Assembly: GCA_031761405.1 (NCBI GenBank)
Contig: JASEVX010000005.1
Location: 6,097,724 to 6,161,723, forward strand
Reading direction: 5' to 3'
Source: Serripes groenlandicus
Lineage: Eukaryota; Mollusca; Bivalvia; Cardiida; Cardiidae
Length of the DNA: 64,000 bases
The notes beneath the pieces are model-generated. The model was not told where the DNA came from. It saw only the letters and a list, made by a program, of their open reading frames with translations, and searched no databases. Of this stretch, positions 11,411 to 22,183 are shown in pieces. How positions within the stretch are numbered: position 1 is the stretch's first letter; each line of letters starts with the position of its first letter. The position numbers and the translations under genes were made by a program.

Positions 11411-13470
11411 TCATAGGATTCCTCCATGTCGAATCGGACACTGACATTCCGGTCCAGAACCGGCTTTAGTCAATCCGCACGTCGTCGGGTAAAACCCACG
11501 ACCCCGTCTTGTCTGACGAATAAGAGACATATCGGGTTCAGTGCTCCATCGGATGATTAACAATTTAGAGCTGGACTCTAAATAAACTATCATTAGTGGG
11601 AAGTTACTGCATTCACTGCGTCCATAGGCGCATTTCGGCGTATGCGGCAACATTGTTCACAGGGACAGAACGTACAGTGACTTCTGCAAAGGCATTCTTA
11701 GAAGCCCAACCTGTGAAGACACAAGAGACAGGCTAAGTTCGAGCCTAGCTTTCTGCTTCCGCTGGCCCTGCCTTATCAAAGCCCCGTACGGGAGCAAAGT
11801 TGGCATACAACCAAGTAGAGCACTGTCCCTAATCCGCGGCTATAGGGAAGCGCTCCTCTCTATTAAGCTAACAGGAATGCCATGGAGTGGGTATCAACCT
11901 TCCATTCGGTGGTTTCTACAACCGTCTTTCGTCTGGTTCCGGTGAAGACCGGAATAAGACTTATCGACTCAGATTGCGTCTAGTACGGTCGAGTAATAAA
12001 ATGGAATGTTCCGTTTTATCAAGAACGCAATCCGGAACGGCTGTCTGAGCGATTCTTAGACCAAACAGACACCTGTTACCACGTACCGGTTGCTTTTTCA
12101 TCGAGGAATGACCGTCGATTCTTTGTAAACGGGGAAGTGTTCCTTTCAAACACTTCACTTCGATTACCTGCGTTTAGAATTAATTCCCAAAACGGGCAAG
12201 TCGGATCTATTCCCCTCAAGAGACTCGTTGTAGGACGTTTCTCATTGAGCTGGCCCTTCGGACAGACTCGATTCGCTATAAGAGAATCCGATTACCATGT
12301 CCTGGATAAGGATCAGTAATTAAGGGAAACGGTCCGATACATGCTTCATACTACACCCGAATTGTTTACAGTTCGGGGCAGTGTGTTAAATACTCATTAC
12401 AGTACAGGGCTTAACTGACTAGGACATGTACATGATCAATAGAGTAGACAGTAGTCCTTCGATTGGCAATAATTATTACTCCCTGAATTGCCCCCATAAT
12501 TCAAATGAGTCAACTTCCGGTGTCGTTATTCTCTTCCTGACAATGACTTTAGAAACACAGTATTGGCCCAGAGATCGTAGTTCAACGTTCTTCTGGCCTG
12601 CCTATCGACATAACCGTTACATCTTCATTAGAAGTAGACAGTTCTTACCGATTGGTGTTTTTTAAGGTACGTCAATCAGTAATTTATGCTTACATTTGTT
12701 GCCGACCTCTCGCATTCAAGATTTGGCGATGAACACAACAATTATTGTTCGATGCTCCAATGCGCTTAACTTCAAAGTTCAGATCCATTTCTCTCCAAAC
12801 TTTTACGTTCTTCGGAAGCGGCCGCGTCTTAAGTTATAAACTGAGACTTAAATTCGTCTTGCTTGGCGAACACTATCAGGGAAGTGAGTTCTTTGCTTTC
12901 AGTAAAAACGAATTTCATCAGGTTTTACAGCCGTATGGTTATTCAACCGTTCTTATAAACCTGTATTCCTACTGAGACCAAGTTGCCTTTGGTGCTTCCT
13001 AACCCATCACATTTCACAACCTTTCTGTGAACTGTGTTCCCTTAGATATAACCTGATCTTGTACCCTGTCAAGGGTCTTAAGTTCTATATAAAACATTCG
13101 AGGGCTGTAAGAGCCACAGTAGGGGTTATTCAACCTCAGGTAGGAGAAGGATATGTCAGCAGCGTATTCAAACACTGGATATCCTATTCCTTTAATTAGT
13201 AATAAGATCCTTCGGATAAAGTCTTAAAACGTTTCAATCAGAAATTATTCCTCTCTGGACACACAAGTGGACTCTCAGCGAGTACTTACCTAATTAATAC
13301 ACAAATTACTAAATACATAAACAGTTGTGTTTATATTTAGTAGTACCGTAGGTACTCTTACCAAGTGCTACGATTTCTCGGAACCGGCATTGTGTTGGAC
13401 GATCCTCCCGACCGATGCTGCAAAGTCATCAGGTATTAAATGACTGGTAATGTATTTTTGACATAAAAAT

Positions 13471-13778
13471 GAAGTTTTTTAAAGTAAAACATATTTTTAT
13501 TAGAAAATACTTACCAGTCATTTCAGATTCCCGCCTCCCAACCCCGCGTCGTCACCCAACACTAAACGCTGCAAGTTAACGGTGAAATTAAAAGTGGGGG
13601 TCACATGGCCCGTGCGCCGGTATTACCGGCGGCCGTGTGTATCACACACGCGTGAGGGCTATGCATGGCTGCGCGAGCTTCTTTTCTGGATGAATTAACG
13701 GTGTTGAGATTATATATCAGGTATTAAATGACTGGTAAGTATTTTCTAATAAAAATATGTTTTACTTTAAAAAACTTC
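13471..13778. mobile_element. MITE with ACCAGTCATTT ends and 42-bp inverted flanking arms
   Basis: The core at 13513-13736 (224 bp) starts ACCAGTCATTT and ends AAATGACTGGT. The sequence outside it is also inverted: 13471-13512 is the reverse complement of 13737-13778. Internally it carries, in inverted orientation, the same 150-bp subterminal block as 6119-6270, so it is an internally deleted relative of the neighbouring composite element. Confidence 0.8.
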
Positions 13779-14264
13779 ATATTTAGTATTCCTTATTTTG
13801 CATGATGGATATTTTATTGCCTTTTATGTGTGTTATTCTGGCAGAGGTTAATAACTGCCAAAAAGAAATCCCTTTACTGGGCCCAAATAGAAATCCCTTG
13901 ACTGGGACATCTATAAGGAACATTAATTTTGTTCTTTACAATAAGCTTTGTCCAAAGCAAAGAATTTTGTATACTCAACAATTCTCTTTTGCTAGCATAA
14001 TTATCAAGTCATGATATTTTTTTTTTAATGCCATTTTCAACATGATTTCATGATCACTGTTTAAACAAACCAGTACGAGACTAGGTTGTGTGCCTCACTC
14101 TAGCGCTCTCTGCCATGACTGCTGCTAGCAGGTATTGAACCCAGGACACTTTGTTCCGAAACTCCCACACTAATCACTCTTAACATGATAATTTATCAAT
14201 ACTATCCATTTCAAAGTATTTGATTTTTTAGTGAATAATTATACTGCTTTTTGTAATGTAATTG
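13779..14264. other. Unannotated stretch
   Basis: No gene is visible. On the minus strand near 14090-14160 there is a B-box-like GGGTTCAATACCTGC, possibly a tRNA-derived SINE remnant, but I see no full tRNA fold. Confidence 0.35.
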
Positions 14265-14456
14265 TTAACCCTTTCCCACATATGACAATTTTGCAGCAGA
14301 CAGCTTTGAAAATATATAATCATAAAATAGAATTGAAAACATTATGGCGAAAGGGGAAATTGCTCGTCATGAGCAATTTCTCATATTGCCGTAATGTTTT
14401 CAAAAGTCGTCTGCTGAAAATGCATCGGAATGCGTCTGCAAGTGAGCAAGAGTTAA
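14265..14456. mobile_element. TTAA MITE (CCCTTTCCCACATA subfamily)
   Basis: Bounded by TTAA at 14265-14268 and 14453-14456. It shows the family plan: CCCTTTCCCACATA end, GCAGCAGAC block, central palindrome GGGGAAATTGCTCGTCATGA / GCAATTTC, GTCGTCTGCTG block, and a decayed right end. The TTAA flank and CCC-starting end are typical of piggyBac-superfamily elements; that class is inferred, as no transposase is present. Confidence 0.8.
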
Positions 14457-14497
14457 TAAATATTATTTCTAAAGTGTGTACAAAAGTATAAGATATT

Positions 14498-15000
14498 ATC
14501 CTTTCCCTAAAACAGACGCTTTCTGACGCCTCTGAAGCAGACGGCTTCTGAAAACATTGTGACAAAAGGAGAAATTACTCATATTGGCAAACAGGCGGCA
14601 TAGCTCCCCAAGCTAGGGTCATCATAGAGTCCATTCTCATTTCTACTTGCAAAACGATCTATATATATAGTCATAATGAGAAATTTCCCCTTTGGCCACA
14701 ATGTTTTCAATTCAATATATAGAGATATGATCTACAAACTGTTACATTAGTGATAACAAGGCATCCCTATGTGGGACTATTCCTAGTCGGGATAACAGTT
14801 ATCTCTTTCCCACATACAGATGTCACCTCTGCAGCAGATGACATCTGAAAACGTTGCAACAAAAGGCGAAATTACTGATTATGGCAAACGGGCAACATAG
14901 CGCCCCAAGCTAGGGATAGAGTTCAGTCTCATTTCTACTTGCATAACGTTTTATATATATTCACCATCAACAATTAAATTTCAGCTGTTGTAATGTCTGA
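14498..15000. repeat. Two degenerate TTAA MITE copies with a shared insert
   Basis: Remnants at about 14500-14745 and 14795-14960 carry GCAGCAGATGACATCTGAAA-type blocks. Both contain the same foreign stretch, CATAGC(T/G)CCCCAAGCTAG followed by CTCATTTCTACTTGCA. The shared insert suggests that one copy was duplicated after it was interrupted. Confidence 0.6.
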
Positions 15001-15245
15001 CAATTACAAATCATTGATTATTCAAATATGCCCAGGTGTTATAATTACAGTTTATCCACAAGAACCGGTGTTTCGCTTCTCCTTCTAAGTATGTTGATCA
15101 AACATATAAAAACAAGGCGAAAGGTTATTTCTTGACAATTATCAGTGCAATTTTTCTAACCCAAGTATGCCAAACAGTATACAGTTAAGGCCTGTAACAT
15201 GAAGTCAGTTACATGGTGCATAAAATAAAATAAAGCTGCAAAAAA

Positions 15246-15590
15246 TGTTTGGAAACTTTACAATCTTACAAACCTTACAAGCTTACCAACGTTACAAACT
15301 GTACAAGCTTACAAACGTTACAACCTTACAAACTTCACCAGCTTACAAAATTTACAACCTTACAAATGTTACAACCTTACAAACGTTACAAAATTCACCA
15401 GCTTACAAACGTTACAACCTTACAAACTTCACCAGCTTACAAAATGTACAACCTTACAAACTTTACAAGCTTACAAACGTTACAACCTTACAAACTTTAC
15501 AAGCTTACAAACGTTACAACCTTACAAACTTTACAACCTTACAAACGTTACAACCTTACAAACTTCACCAGCTTACAAAATTTACCGCTA
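15246..15590. repeat. Simple tandem repeat of 8/16-bp TTACAAAC/G units
   Basis: Alternating CTTACAAACGTTACAA and CTTACAAACTTCACCAG words run for about 345 bp. Two long open frames rich in Thr-Leu-Gln/Tyr-Lys-Leu are translations of the repeat, not genes. Confidence 0.95.
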
Positions 15591-15649
15591 CTAGGTTACC
15601 TCACTGATATGATATATTGCAGAGTTGTCCGACTACATTGAACAGATAG

Positions 15650-15726
15650 CGATGGTTTCATGCAAAGCGGCTGTAACTACATCTTGAACAAGATGTAGTT
15701 ACAACCGTTTTGCATGAAGCCCTCGA
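15650..15726. mobile_element. Minimal hairpin MITE of the CGAGGGCTT...AACGGTTGTAACT family
   Basis: Arms of about 30 bp (TTCATGCAAAGCGGCTGTAA and TTACAACCGTTTTGCATGAA) close around a GAAC-type loop. The outer bases resemble the ends of the 230-250 bp elements at 38595, 41395 and 49177. Confidence 0.65.
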
Positions 15727-15728
15727 TA

Positions 15729-16463
15729 TGAGGAATAAAGAACTTTTTTTGATACAGAAATGAAAACATTGATAGAGAAGGAGTTATTACTTATTTTTAG
15801 CTCTTTTTTCCAACTATGTTTTTAAAAGGTGTAACAGCATTGAAAGTCCTCCATTACTTGGAAATGTTAAAGGAGTACTTTTAACTTGACACGGTTCAGG
15901 TTTTGCAAATCAAAAAAAAGATCTGCAGTTCCCATGTATAAGGCATAATAATACATAATTATAAGGAAACCTTTTGATACTAATTTCCGGGAAATGAGCC
16001 CATTAACAAAATTGTGTTTTGATTTTTATTGTAGTTTTATTGTGGCAAATTTAGAGTGCAATGAAAGCACTTGATTACGGAAGGCCAATTGTACATATTA
16101 ACCATGTCCCACATGCAATTAATTATCAGTAGACTTCTTTAATAAAAATTAGGTAAAGCTTCTGTAGAAAACCTTGTGGTAAAAGGAGAAATTGCTCATT
16201 AGCAATGTTTTCAAAGGATGTCTGCTGTAGAGGCTTCAGAAATCATCTGTATGTGAGAAAAGGCTCAAATTAGAATCCATTATATTGTGTTGAGAAGAAA
16301 ATGTAATATCTGAAACAATAGAAGTAAAGTCTGGAAAGTATGATACATGAAATGTTAGTTTTGAGTGATTTCTCCTTTTCCCACAATGTTTACAAAGGTT
16401 TTAGGGGGAAACTGTTTTACCTGATATTAGTTACACTTGCAATTTGCAATTAAGCTTCAAGAT
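15729..16463. other. Unannotated stretch
   Basis: No gene is visible. Degenerate TTAA MITE pieces (AAAGGAGAAATTGCTC, TGTCTGCTG) occur at about 16160-16260 and 16360-16410. Confidence 0.5.
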
Positions 16464-17930
16464 TATTATGCCCCCTTTGAAGAAGAGGGGTATATTGCCT
16501 AGCACATGTCGGTAGATCAAAGCTTGTCCAAGTTGTAACTCAACAATGCCAGGACTTATGGTCCTCAAACTTGACTTGGAGCTCAGGCCTGACCAGTAGA
16601 TGACCCCTATTGATTTTAAGGTCATCGGGTCAAAGGTCAAGGTCACAGTGACCTTGAACGCTAAAAGCTTTTCCGAATGATAACTCAACATTGCCTGCAC
16701 CCATGGCTCTCAAACATGACATGGAGGCTGTAGCTGACCAGTAAATGACCCCTATTGATTTTGAGGTCATCGGGTCAAACAAAGGTCAAGGTTACTGACA
16801 TTGAATGTAAAATCTGATCCGAGTGATAACCTTGTCATTGCCTGCACCCATGGTCCTCAAACTTAACATGGAGTCTGGGGGTGACCAGTAGATGACCCCT
16901 ATTGATTTTGAGGTCATCAGGTGTAAGGTTACGGTCACAGTGACCTTGAAAGCAAAAAGCTTGTCCAAATGATAACTAGACCTATAGTCCTCAAACTTTA
17001 CATTGGGGTTGGGTGTGGCCAGTAGATGACCCCTATTGATTTCAAAGTCATCAGGTCCAATGTGAAATGCTTGTCTGAATGCCTCACCATCTTCATTCTT
17101 ACCACAATGGTATGGCATAAAGAGACTGGACCTGTACATCAGCCATCATATCAATGTGATTAAGAACTGTACCTACCATCCTCACTTTAGATGAACCCTC
17201 TTCATTCTTACCACAATGGTATGGCATAAAGAGACTGGACCTGTACATCAGTCATCATCTCAATGTGATTAAGAACTGTACCTACCATCCTCACTTTGAA
17301 TGAACCCTCTTCATTCTTTCCACAATGGTATGGCATAAAGAGACTGGACCTGTACATCAGCCATCATCTCAATGTGATTAAGAACTGTACCTACCATCCT
17401 CACTTTGAATGAACCCTCTTCATTCTTTCCACAATGGTATGGCATAAAGAGACTGGGCCTGTACATCAGCCATCATCTCAATGTGATTAAGAACTGTACC
17501 TACCATCCTCACTTTAGATGAACCCTCTTCATTCTTACCACAATGGTATGGCATAAAGAGACTGGGCCTGTACATCAGTCATCATCTCAATGTGATTAAG
17601 AACTGTACCTACTATCCTCACTTTGAATGAACCCTCTTCATTCTTTCCACAATGGTATGGCATAAAGAGACTGGGCCTGTACATCAGCCATCATCTCAAT
17701 GTGATTAAGAACTGTACCTACCATCCTCACTTTAGATGAACCCTCTTCATACCTACCATCCTCACTTTGAATGAACATTGGTCATAATCTAAATACTGAC
17801 TCATAGACATCTAATGTGAAATGACAAATCGGCTGGCATTTCGGTCCATGCATATTTTATTTAATTGTCCAAATATTCCTGACAAAATGGCGCTCAGGGG
17901 GGCATAATGTTTGACAAACATCTCATGTTT
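16464..17930 (+). repeat. Long interspersed repeat, TTATGCCCCC...CTCATGTTT family, copy 1
   Basis: It begins TTATGCCCCCTTTGAAGAAG, continues with about 155-bp units (GATAACTCAACAATGCC, CCTGACCAGTAGATGACC, GGTCATCGGGTCAAAGGTC), and ends GGCATAATGTTTGACAAACA. The second copy is at 24195-25580. Its 3' part contains a separate 109-bp array. No intact gene. Confidence 0.8.
17092..17745. repeat. 109-bp tandem array, six units
   Basis: CTCTTCATTCTT(A/T)CCACAA recurs at an exact 109-bp spacing (17201, 17310, 17419, 17528, 17637), each followed by AAAGAGACTGG and CATCTCAATGTGATTAAGAA. The low divergence implies recent expansion. The copy of this repeat at 24195 has only one such unit. Confidence 0.92.
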
Positions 17931-18003
17931 TTTTTGGTTCTCAGACGATTTCAAAATAGAAGACTCTTAAGATTATTCATATCAAGTAACTCACTAAGTG
18001 TAA

Positions 18004-18234
18004 GTCAACCTTTTCCCACATTAAGCAAATCTGCAGCAGTCAACTTCGAAAACATATTTGCAAAAAACCTGAAAACTCTCCATCAAAAAGGCTTTTATCA
18101 TAAAATTAAGTTTAAAACATAGTGGCAAAAGGTGAAATTGCTCAACATGATAAATTGTTCCTTTTTCCACGGTGTTTTTACATGTTGCTGATGCAGAGGC
18201 GTCAGAAAGCGTCTGTATGTGGGAAAGGGTTTAA
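18004..18234. mobile_element. TTAA MITE, decayed left end
   Basis: The left end reads TCAACCTTTTCCCACA and the right end TGTGGGAAAGGGTTTAA. The GCAGCAGTCAAC block and the AGGTGAAATTGCTC/TAAATTGTTCC centre are recognisable. Confidence 0.7.
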
Positions 18235-18499
18235 TCCGATAGTGTTTGTGACTGATTTTCTTGGTACCGCATTACCTATTTAACAAAGTGGGTCTCTGGG
18301 GACATACCGAAAGCATATAGATAACGTGCGTTACCAGTCAGACAAGAATGGCATTTCCTAATCACGATTGATATGGCTGAAAATTACACGTTACAGACGT
18401 CATTGGGAAAGTTGATGGTTTATTTATTGATTACACAGCAGCAAATTTCCCAACAAATCATGTGGAAAATAGAAGCCCCCCTACAGTCTATGGCCCTTT

Positions 18500-18715
18500 A
18501 GTGTATACAACAAATCTGCAGCAGACGTCTTTAGAAACATCTAGTCAAACATATAGAAAATAACTTAAAATTAAAGTATAATTACGGAAAAGAGTTGAAA
18601 ACATTGTGGCAAAAGGTGAAATTGCTAATTTTGAGCAATTCTCCTTTTATCACAATGTTTTCAAAAGTTGTCTGCTGCAGAGGCGCTAGAAAGCATCTAT
18701 ATTTGGGAAAGGATT
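18500..18715. mobile_element. TTAA MITE remnant
   Basis: It keeps ACAACAAATCTGCAGCAGAC, AACATTGTGGCAAAAGGTG, GTTGTCTGCTGCAGAGGCGC and TTTGGGAAAGG, but has no clear TTAA ends. Confidence 0.6.
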
Positions 18716-18775
18716 AGAGACACATTACCATCATCTCCTACTGTATTAGGCATTTCAGCTGGCAAAATACCAGTC

Positions 18776-19003
18776 TTAACCCTTTCCAACCTATAGACGC
18801 ATTTTGATGCAATAGCAGCAGACGACTTTTGAAAACATTGTGGCCAAAGTAGAAATTGCTCACAATGAGCAGTTTCTCCTTTGGCCACAATATTTTCAAC
18901 TTTATTTAACAATTAAGCTATCTTTTATGGAGATTTTTCAGGTTTTTGTCACTATAGTCTTAAGTCGTCTGCTGTAGATTTGTTGTATGTGGGAAATAGT
19001 TAA
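18776..19003. mobile_element. TTAA MITE (CAACAATTAAGCTATC subfamily)
   Basis: TTAA at 18776-18779 and 19000-19003. It has the palindrome GTGGCCAAAGTAGAAATTGC / GCAGTTTCTCCTTTGGCCAC and a 3' part, AACAATTAAGCTATC, shared with copies at 50828-51022 and 59128-59405. A decayed further copy follows at about 19001-19225. Confidence 0.8.
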
Positions 19004-19259
19004 CCCTAACAGACTTTCTATAATTCTGCAGCAGACAAATTTGAAAACATCTAGGCAAATTTTTGGATAATTTCTATAAATGAAATTATAATTATTTAAT
19101 AGAGATCAAAGTTGTATGGCTAAAGTACAAACTGCTCATGACGAGTAATAATTTCTTCTTTTACCGCAATGTTTCCAAAAAGATGTCTGCTGTAAAGGTA
19201 TCAAAAGTCATCTGTATCAGGGAATATTTGAGGAAATCATGTTCTTATTAGTTGTCAAA

Positions 19260-19440
19260 CCTTAACTGGTTGACTAAACACATTCCCTCATACAACATAT
19301 CTGCAGCAGACGACTTTGGAAATATATGGACAAAAATATAGTAAATCCCTATAAATGAGGGTATATTTACTGAAAAAAGTTGAAAACATTGTGGCAAAAA
19401 GAAGAAATTGCTCGTTTTCAGCAATTTGGGAAAGCGTTAA
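19260..19440. mobile_element. TTAA MITE remnant
   Basis: It retains CATACAACATATCTGCAGCA, GTTGAAAACATTGTGGCAAA and TTTGGGAAAGCGTTAAA, and has lost most of its right half. Confidence 0.6.
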
Positions 19441-19526
19441 ATTTCAAACATATTTAAAATATTCAGCTGCTAGGGTGTTAAATATTCAATGAATCCACTG
19501 AACGAGAAAACGTGTCACCAAATCGT

Positions 19527-19730
19527 TTAACCCTTTCCCACATACAACAAATCTGCAGCAGACGATTTTGAAAACATCTACTCAAGATTCGGAGAATCTC
19601 TAGAAGTGATGGTACAAATACTGAAAAAAAGTTGAAAACATTGAGGCAAAAGGAGTAATTGCTCGTTTTGAGCAATTTCTTCTTTTGTCACGATGTTTTC
19701 AAAATGCATCTGCAGGTGGGAAAGGGTTAA
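19527..19730. mobile_element. TTAA MITE, near-intact
   Basis: TTAA at 19527-19530 and 19727-19730, with ends CCCTTTCCCACATACAAC and CAGGTGGGAAAGGG. The centre is GGAGTAATTGCTCGTTTTGA / GCAATTTCTTCTTTTG. Confidence 0.85.
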
Positions 19731-19779
19731 GTAAATGTTAGAAGTTAGGTGGAATTTTTCACATTACATCCAGCCTACT

Positions 19780-19985
19780 TTTACCCCTTCTCACATACAA
19801 CAAATCAGCAGACGACTTTGAAAATAGTAAGTAAATATGGAAGCTCTTTATAAATGAAAGAGCAATTATTGGATAAAGTTGAACGCATTGTCATAGAGAA
19901 GTTCTCCTGTTGCCAAAATGTTTTCTTATGGTGTCTGCTGCAGAGGCGACCAAAAGCGACGTATGTTTCTGGGAAAGTATTAAAT
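19780..19985. mobile_element. TTAA MITE remnant
   Basis: It carries CATACAACAAATCAGCAGAC, GTGTCTGCTGCAGAGGCGAC and GGGAAAGTATTAA. The left end has drifted to TTTTACCCCTTCTC. Confidence 0.6.
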
Positions 19986-20252
19986 TGTGTTTGACTACTA
20001 CAGTGTCACACATGTCAATGATTGGGAGTTTATGACACAATTCTAGTTTGGAGAATATGACACAATTCCAGAAAATATCTCCTAACCAAATACAAAACTT
20101 CTATGTGAGATAGAAATGTCTATTTTGATCCAATAAAGAGATCTCATATGCCCATTTCATGCAGATGATTGGCAGTACTGATTTGATCGCCTTGATTAAT
20201 GGTAGATTAATGGCGCTTTCATTCATTTTACAGTTATAGTACATTGACACTG

Positions 20253-20482
20253 TTTCCCTTTCCCTCATATAGACGCTTTCTGACGCTTTTGCAGCAGACG
20301 GCTTTTTGAAAACATAGTGACAAAAGAAGAAATTGCTCAAAACAAGCAATTTCTTCTTTTGCCACAATGTTTTCCACTTTTAGTCATAGGTTATCCATTC
20401 AATCATAAAAGATATTTTATTTTTTGTCAAAATATGTTCAAAGTCGTCTGCTGCAGAATTGTTGTATGACGGAAAGGGTTAA
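20253..20482. mobile_element. TTAA MITE (TCATATAGACGCTTTC subfamily)
   Basis: The right TTAA is at 20479-20482; the left end reads TTTCCCTTTCCCTCATATAG. The palindrome is AAGAAGAAATTGCTCAAAAC / AAGCAATTTCTTCTTTTG. A foldback element begins 23 bp downstream. Confidence 0.75.
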
Positions 20483-20504
20483 ACAAGCTTGTACCATATC
20501 AAAA

Positions 20505-20684
20505 CTCCAGATAAGGAGGGGTATGCAGCTCTTTTTCCCACAATGTCTCTCTTATAATTTAAGCAAATCCTATGTTGTGGGTACTCAAAAGAATCGTCTC
20601 AGACGTTTCTTTTGAGTACCCACAACATAGGGTTAGAGGGTCAAATATGGATTTTAGAACATGAAAAACGCCCCTTATCTAGAG
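20505..20684. mobile_element. Foldback MITE with long central stem, copy 2
   Basis: Ends CTCCAGATAAGGAGGGG and CGCCCCTTATCTAGAG. The centre, 20569-20631, is a near-perfect stem of about 25 bp (CCTATGTTGTGGGTACTC pairing with GAGTACCCACAACATAGG). Homologous to 8593-8736 and 47211-47390. Confidence 0.85.
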
Positions 20685-20827
20685 CTCTGCCATTTAACAT
20701 TCTCTCATGGCAACTGGCTGCCTTCCCATATAGACTATTTTAGCACTTTGGTGAAAGATTCAATTCCTTGTCAATATGATCAGATCAGAAAGAATCAATG
20801 GGAGAGATCGGCTTCAAAAACACGAAA

Positions 20828-21707
20828 CCCTTAATTACCAGTCCTCAGCTCACCTTAATTACCAGTCCTCAGAGCTGGAACCCTTAATTACTTGTCCTCT
20901 GAGCTGGAACCCTTAATTACTTGTCCTCAGAGCTGGAACCCTCTTGAGCTGGAACCCTTAATTACTGTCCTCAGAGCTGGAACCCTTTATTACTAGTCCT
21001 CTGAGCTGGAACCCTTAATTACTAGTCCTCTGAGCTGGAACCCTTAATTACTGTCCTCAGAGCTGGAACCCTTAATTACCAGTCCTCAGAGCTGGATACC
21101 TTAATTACTTGTCCTCTTGAGCTGGAACCCTTAATTACTTGTCCTCTGAGCTGGAACCCTTAATTACTTGTCCTCAGAGCTGGAACCCTTAATTACTTGT
21201 CCTCTGAGCTGGAACCCTTAATTACTAGTCCTCAGAGCTGGAACCCTTAATTACCAGTCCTCAGAGCTGGAACCCTTAATTACTTGTCCTCTGAGCTGGA
21301 ACCCTTAATTACTTGTCCTCAGAGCTGGAACCCTTAATTACTTGTCCTCAGAGCTGGAACCCTTAATTACTTGTCCTCTGAGCTGGAACCCTTAATTACT
21401 AGTCCTCAGAGCTGGAACCCTTAATTACTTGTCCTCTGAGCTGGAACCCTTAATTACTAGTCCTCTGAGCTGGAACCCTTAATTACCAGTCCTCAGAGCT
21501 GGAACCCTTAATTACCAGTCCTCAGAGCTGGAACCCTTAATTACTTGTCCTCTTGAGCTGGAACCCTTAATTACTAGTCCTCAGAGCTGGAACCCTTAAT
21601 TACTGTCCTCAGAGCTGGAACCCTTAATTACCAGTCCTCAGAGCTGGAACCCTTAATTACTTGTCCTCTTGAGCTGGAACCCTTAATTACTTGTCCTCTG
21701 AGCTGTC
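20828..21707. repeat. 29-bp minisatellite, about 30 units
   Basis: CTTAATTACTTGTCCTCAGA followed by GCTGGAACC repeats at 29-bp spacing, with ACTTG/ACTAG/ACCAG and CTCAGA/CTCTGA/CTCTTGA variants mixed along the array. There are no unique spacers, so it is not CRISPR-like. Confidence 0.95.
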
Positions 21708-21826
21708 GCAGTTCTACTTGAATTTCCTAGATAGTACTGGAAACCTTTGACCGCAGCATAAACCTATAAAGAAATCGGATCTGTCTGCTGAAATGTCATC
21801 GAAAGTCGTCTGTATCTGGGATATTG

Positions 21827-22056
21827 TTAATTTAATTCTTTCCCACATAAAGACGCTTTCTGACGCATCTGCAGCAGACGGCTTTTTGAAAACATAGTGA
21901 CAAAAGAAGAAATTGCACAAAACATGCAATTTCTCCTTTTGCCACAATGTTTTCCACTTTAAGTCATAGGTTATCAATTCAATTATAGAGATTTTCTAGT
22001 TATTGACAAAATATGTTCAATGTCGTCTGCTGCAGAATTATCGTATGAGGGAAAGG
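21827..22056. mobile_element. TTAA MITE
   Basis: The left end reads TTAATTTAATTCTTTCCCACATA and the right end CGTATGAGGGAAAGG without a final TTAA. The centre is AGAAATTGCACAAAACATGC / AATTTCTCC. Confidence 0.7.
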
Positions 22057-22183
22057 CATATATGTATATGCATTTTGAAGCATCTGCAGCAGACATTACT
22101 TGAAAACAGTTTGACAAAAAAGACATTACTGATAATAAGCAATTTATCTGTTTGCCGCACTGTTTTCAAATATTTTTATTAAC

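Larger units (their letters stand above)
7832..13427. other. Hairpin-dense array of unknown function
   Basis: A 5.6-kb block, GC-richer than its flanks apart from an AT-rich first 450 bases, filled with short perfect inverted repeats on tight loops. Checked examples: 7850-7873 (10-bp stem, ATTC loop), 7985-8001, 8079-8099 (9-bp stem), 8295-8325, 8754-8765 (CAGC-TTCG-GCTG), 8832-8843 (GGCC-TTCG-GGCC), 8815-8826, 8997-9034, 9046-9057 (TGTC-TGCG-GACA), 10381-10411 (10-bp stem), 10503-10516 (GTGTT-TTCG-AACAC), 10650-10661, 10737-10752 (GAATTC-TTCG-GAATTC), 10774-10785, 10807-10820, 10849-10862, 11150-11161 (CTCA-TACG-TGAG), 11937-11954 (7-bp stem, GAAG loop). Linkers reuse ACCGGGCAGTC-like words. 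Open frames of up to 149 codons show no known domain, and I do not call them genes. Confidence 0.65.
6096..13471. mobile_element. Composite TIR-bounded, hairpin-rich element of unknown class
   Basis: The ends are inverted copies: ACCAGTCATTTAATACC... at 6119-6139 and its reverse complement at 13428-13448. The inverted match extends outwards for a further 23 bp (6096-6118 and 13449-13471). The subterminal part holds compact hairpins such as CGCCGGT-AAT-ACCGGCG near 6225-6241 and GTGTGT-GAT-ACACAC. Inside lie a nested 1.5-kb repeat (6311-7831) and a 5.6-kb hairpin array (7832-13427) that itself carries a foldback MITE and a SINE. I recognise no transposase, integrase or reverse transcriptase. 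Long inverted ends point to a DNA-transposon-like or foldback-like element, but no target-site duplication is clear and the class is unknown. Confidence 0.6.

Noticed and set aside
12137..12975. Three short plus-strand frames examined for DIRS or other reverse transcriptase/recombinase motifs
   Set aside because: No catalytic motif or conserved block could be found; the frames are short and disconnected.
20828..21707. Regular 29-bp repeats that recall a CRISPR array
   Set aside because: Units are directly contiguous with no spacers, and the context is eukaryotic.
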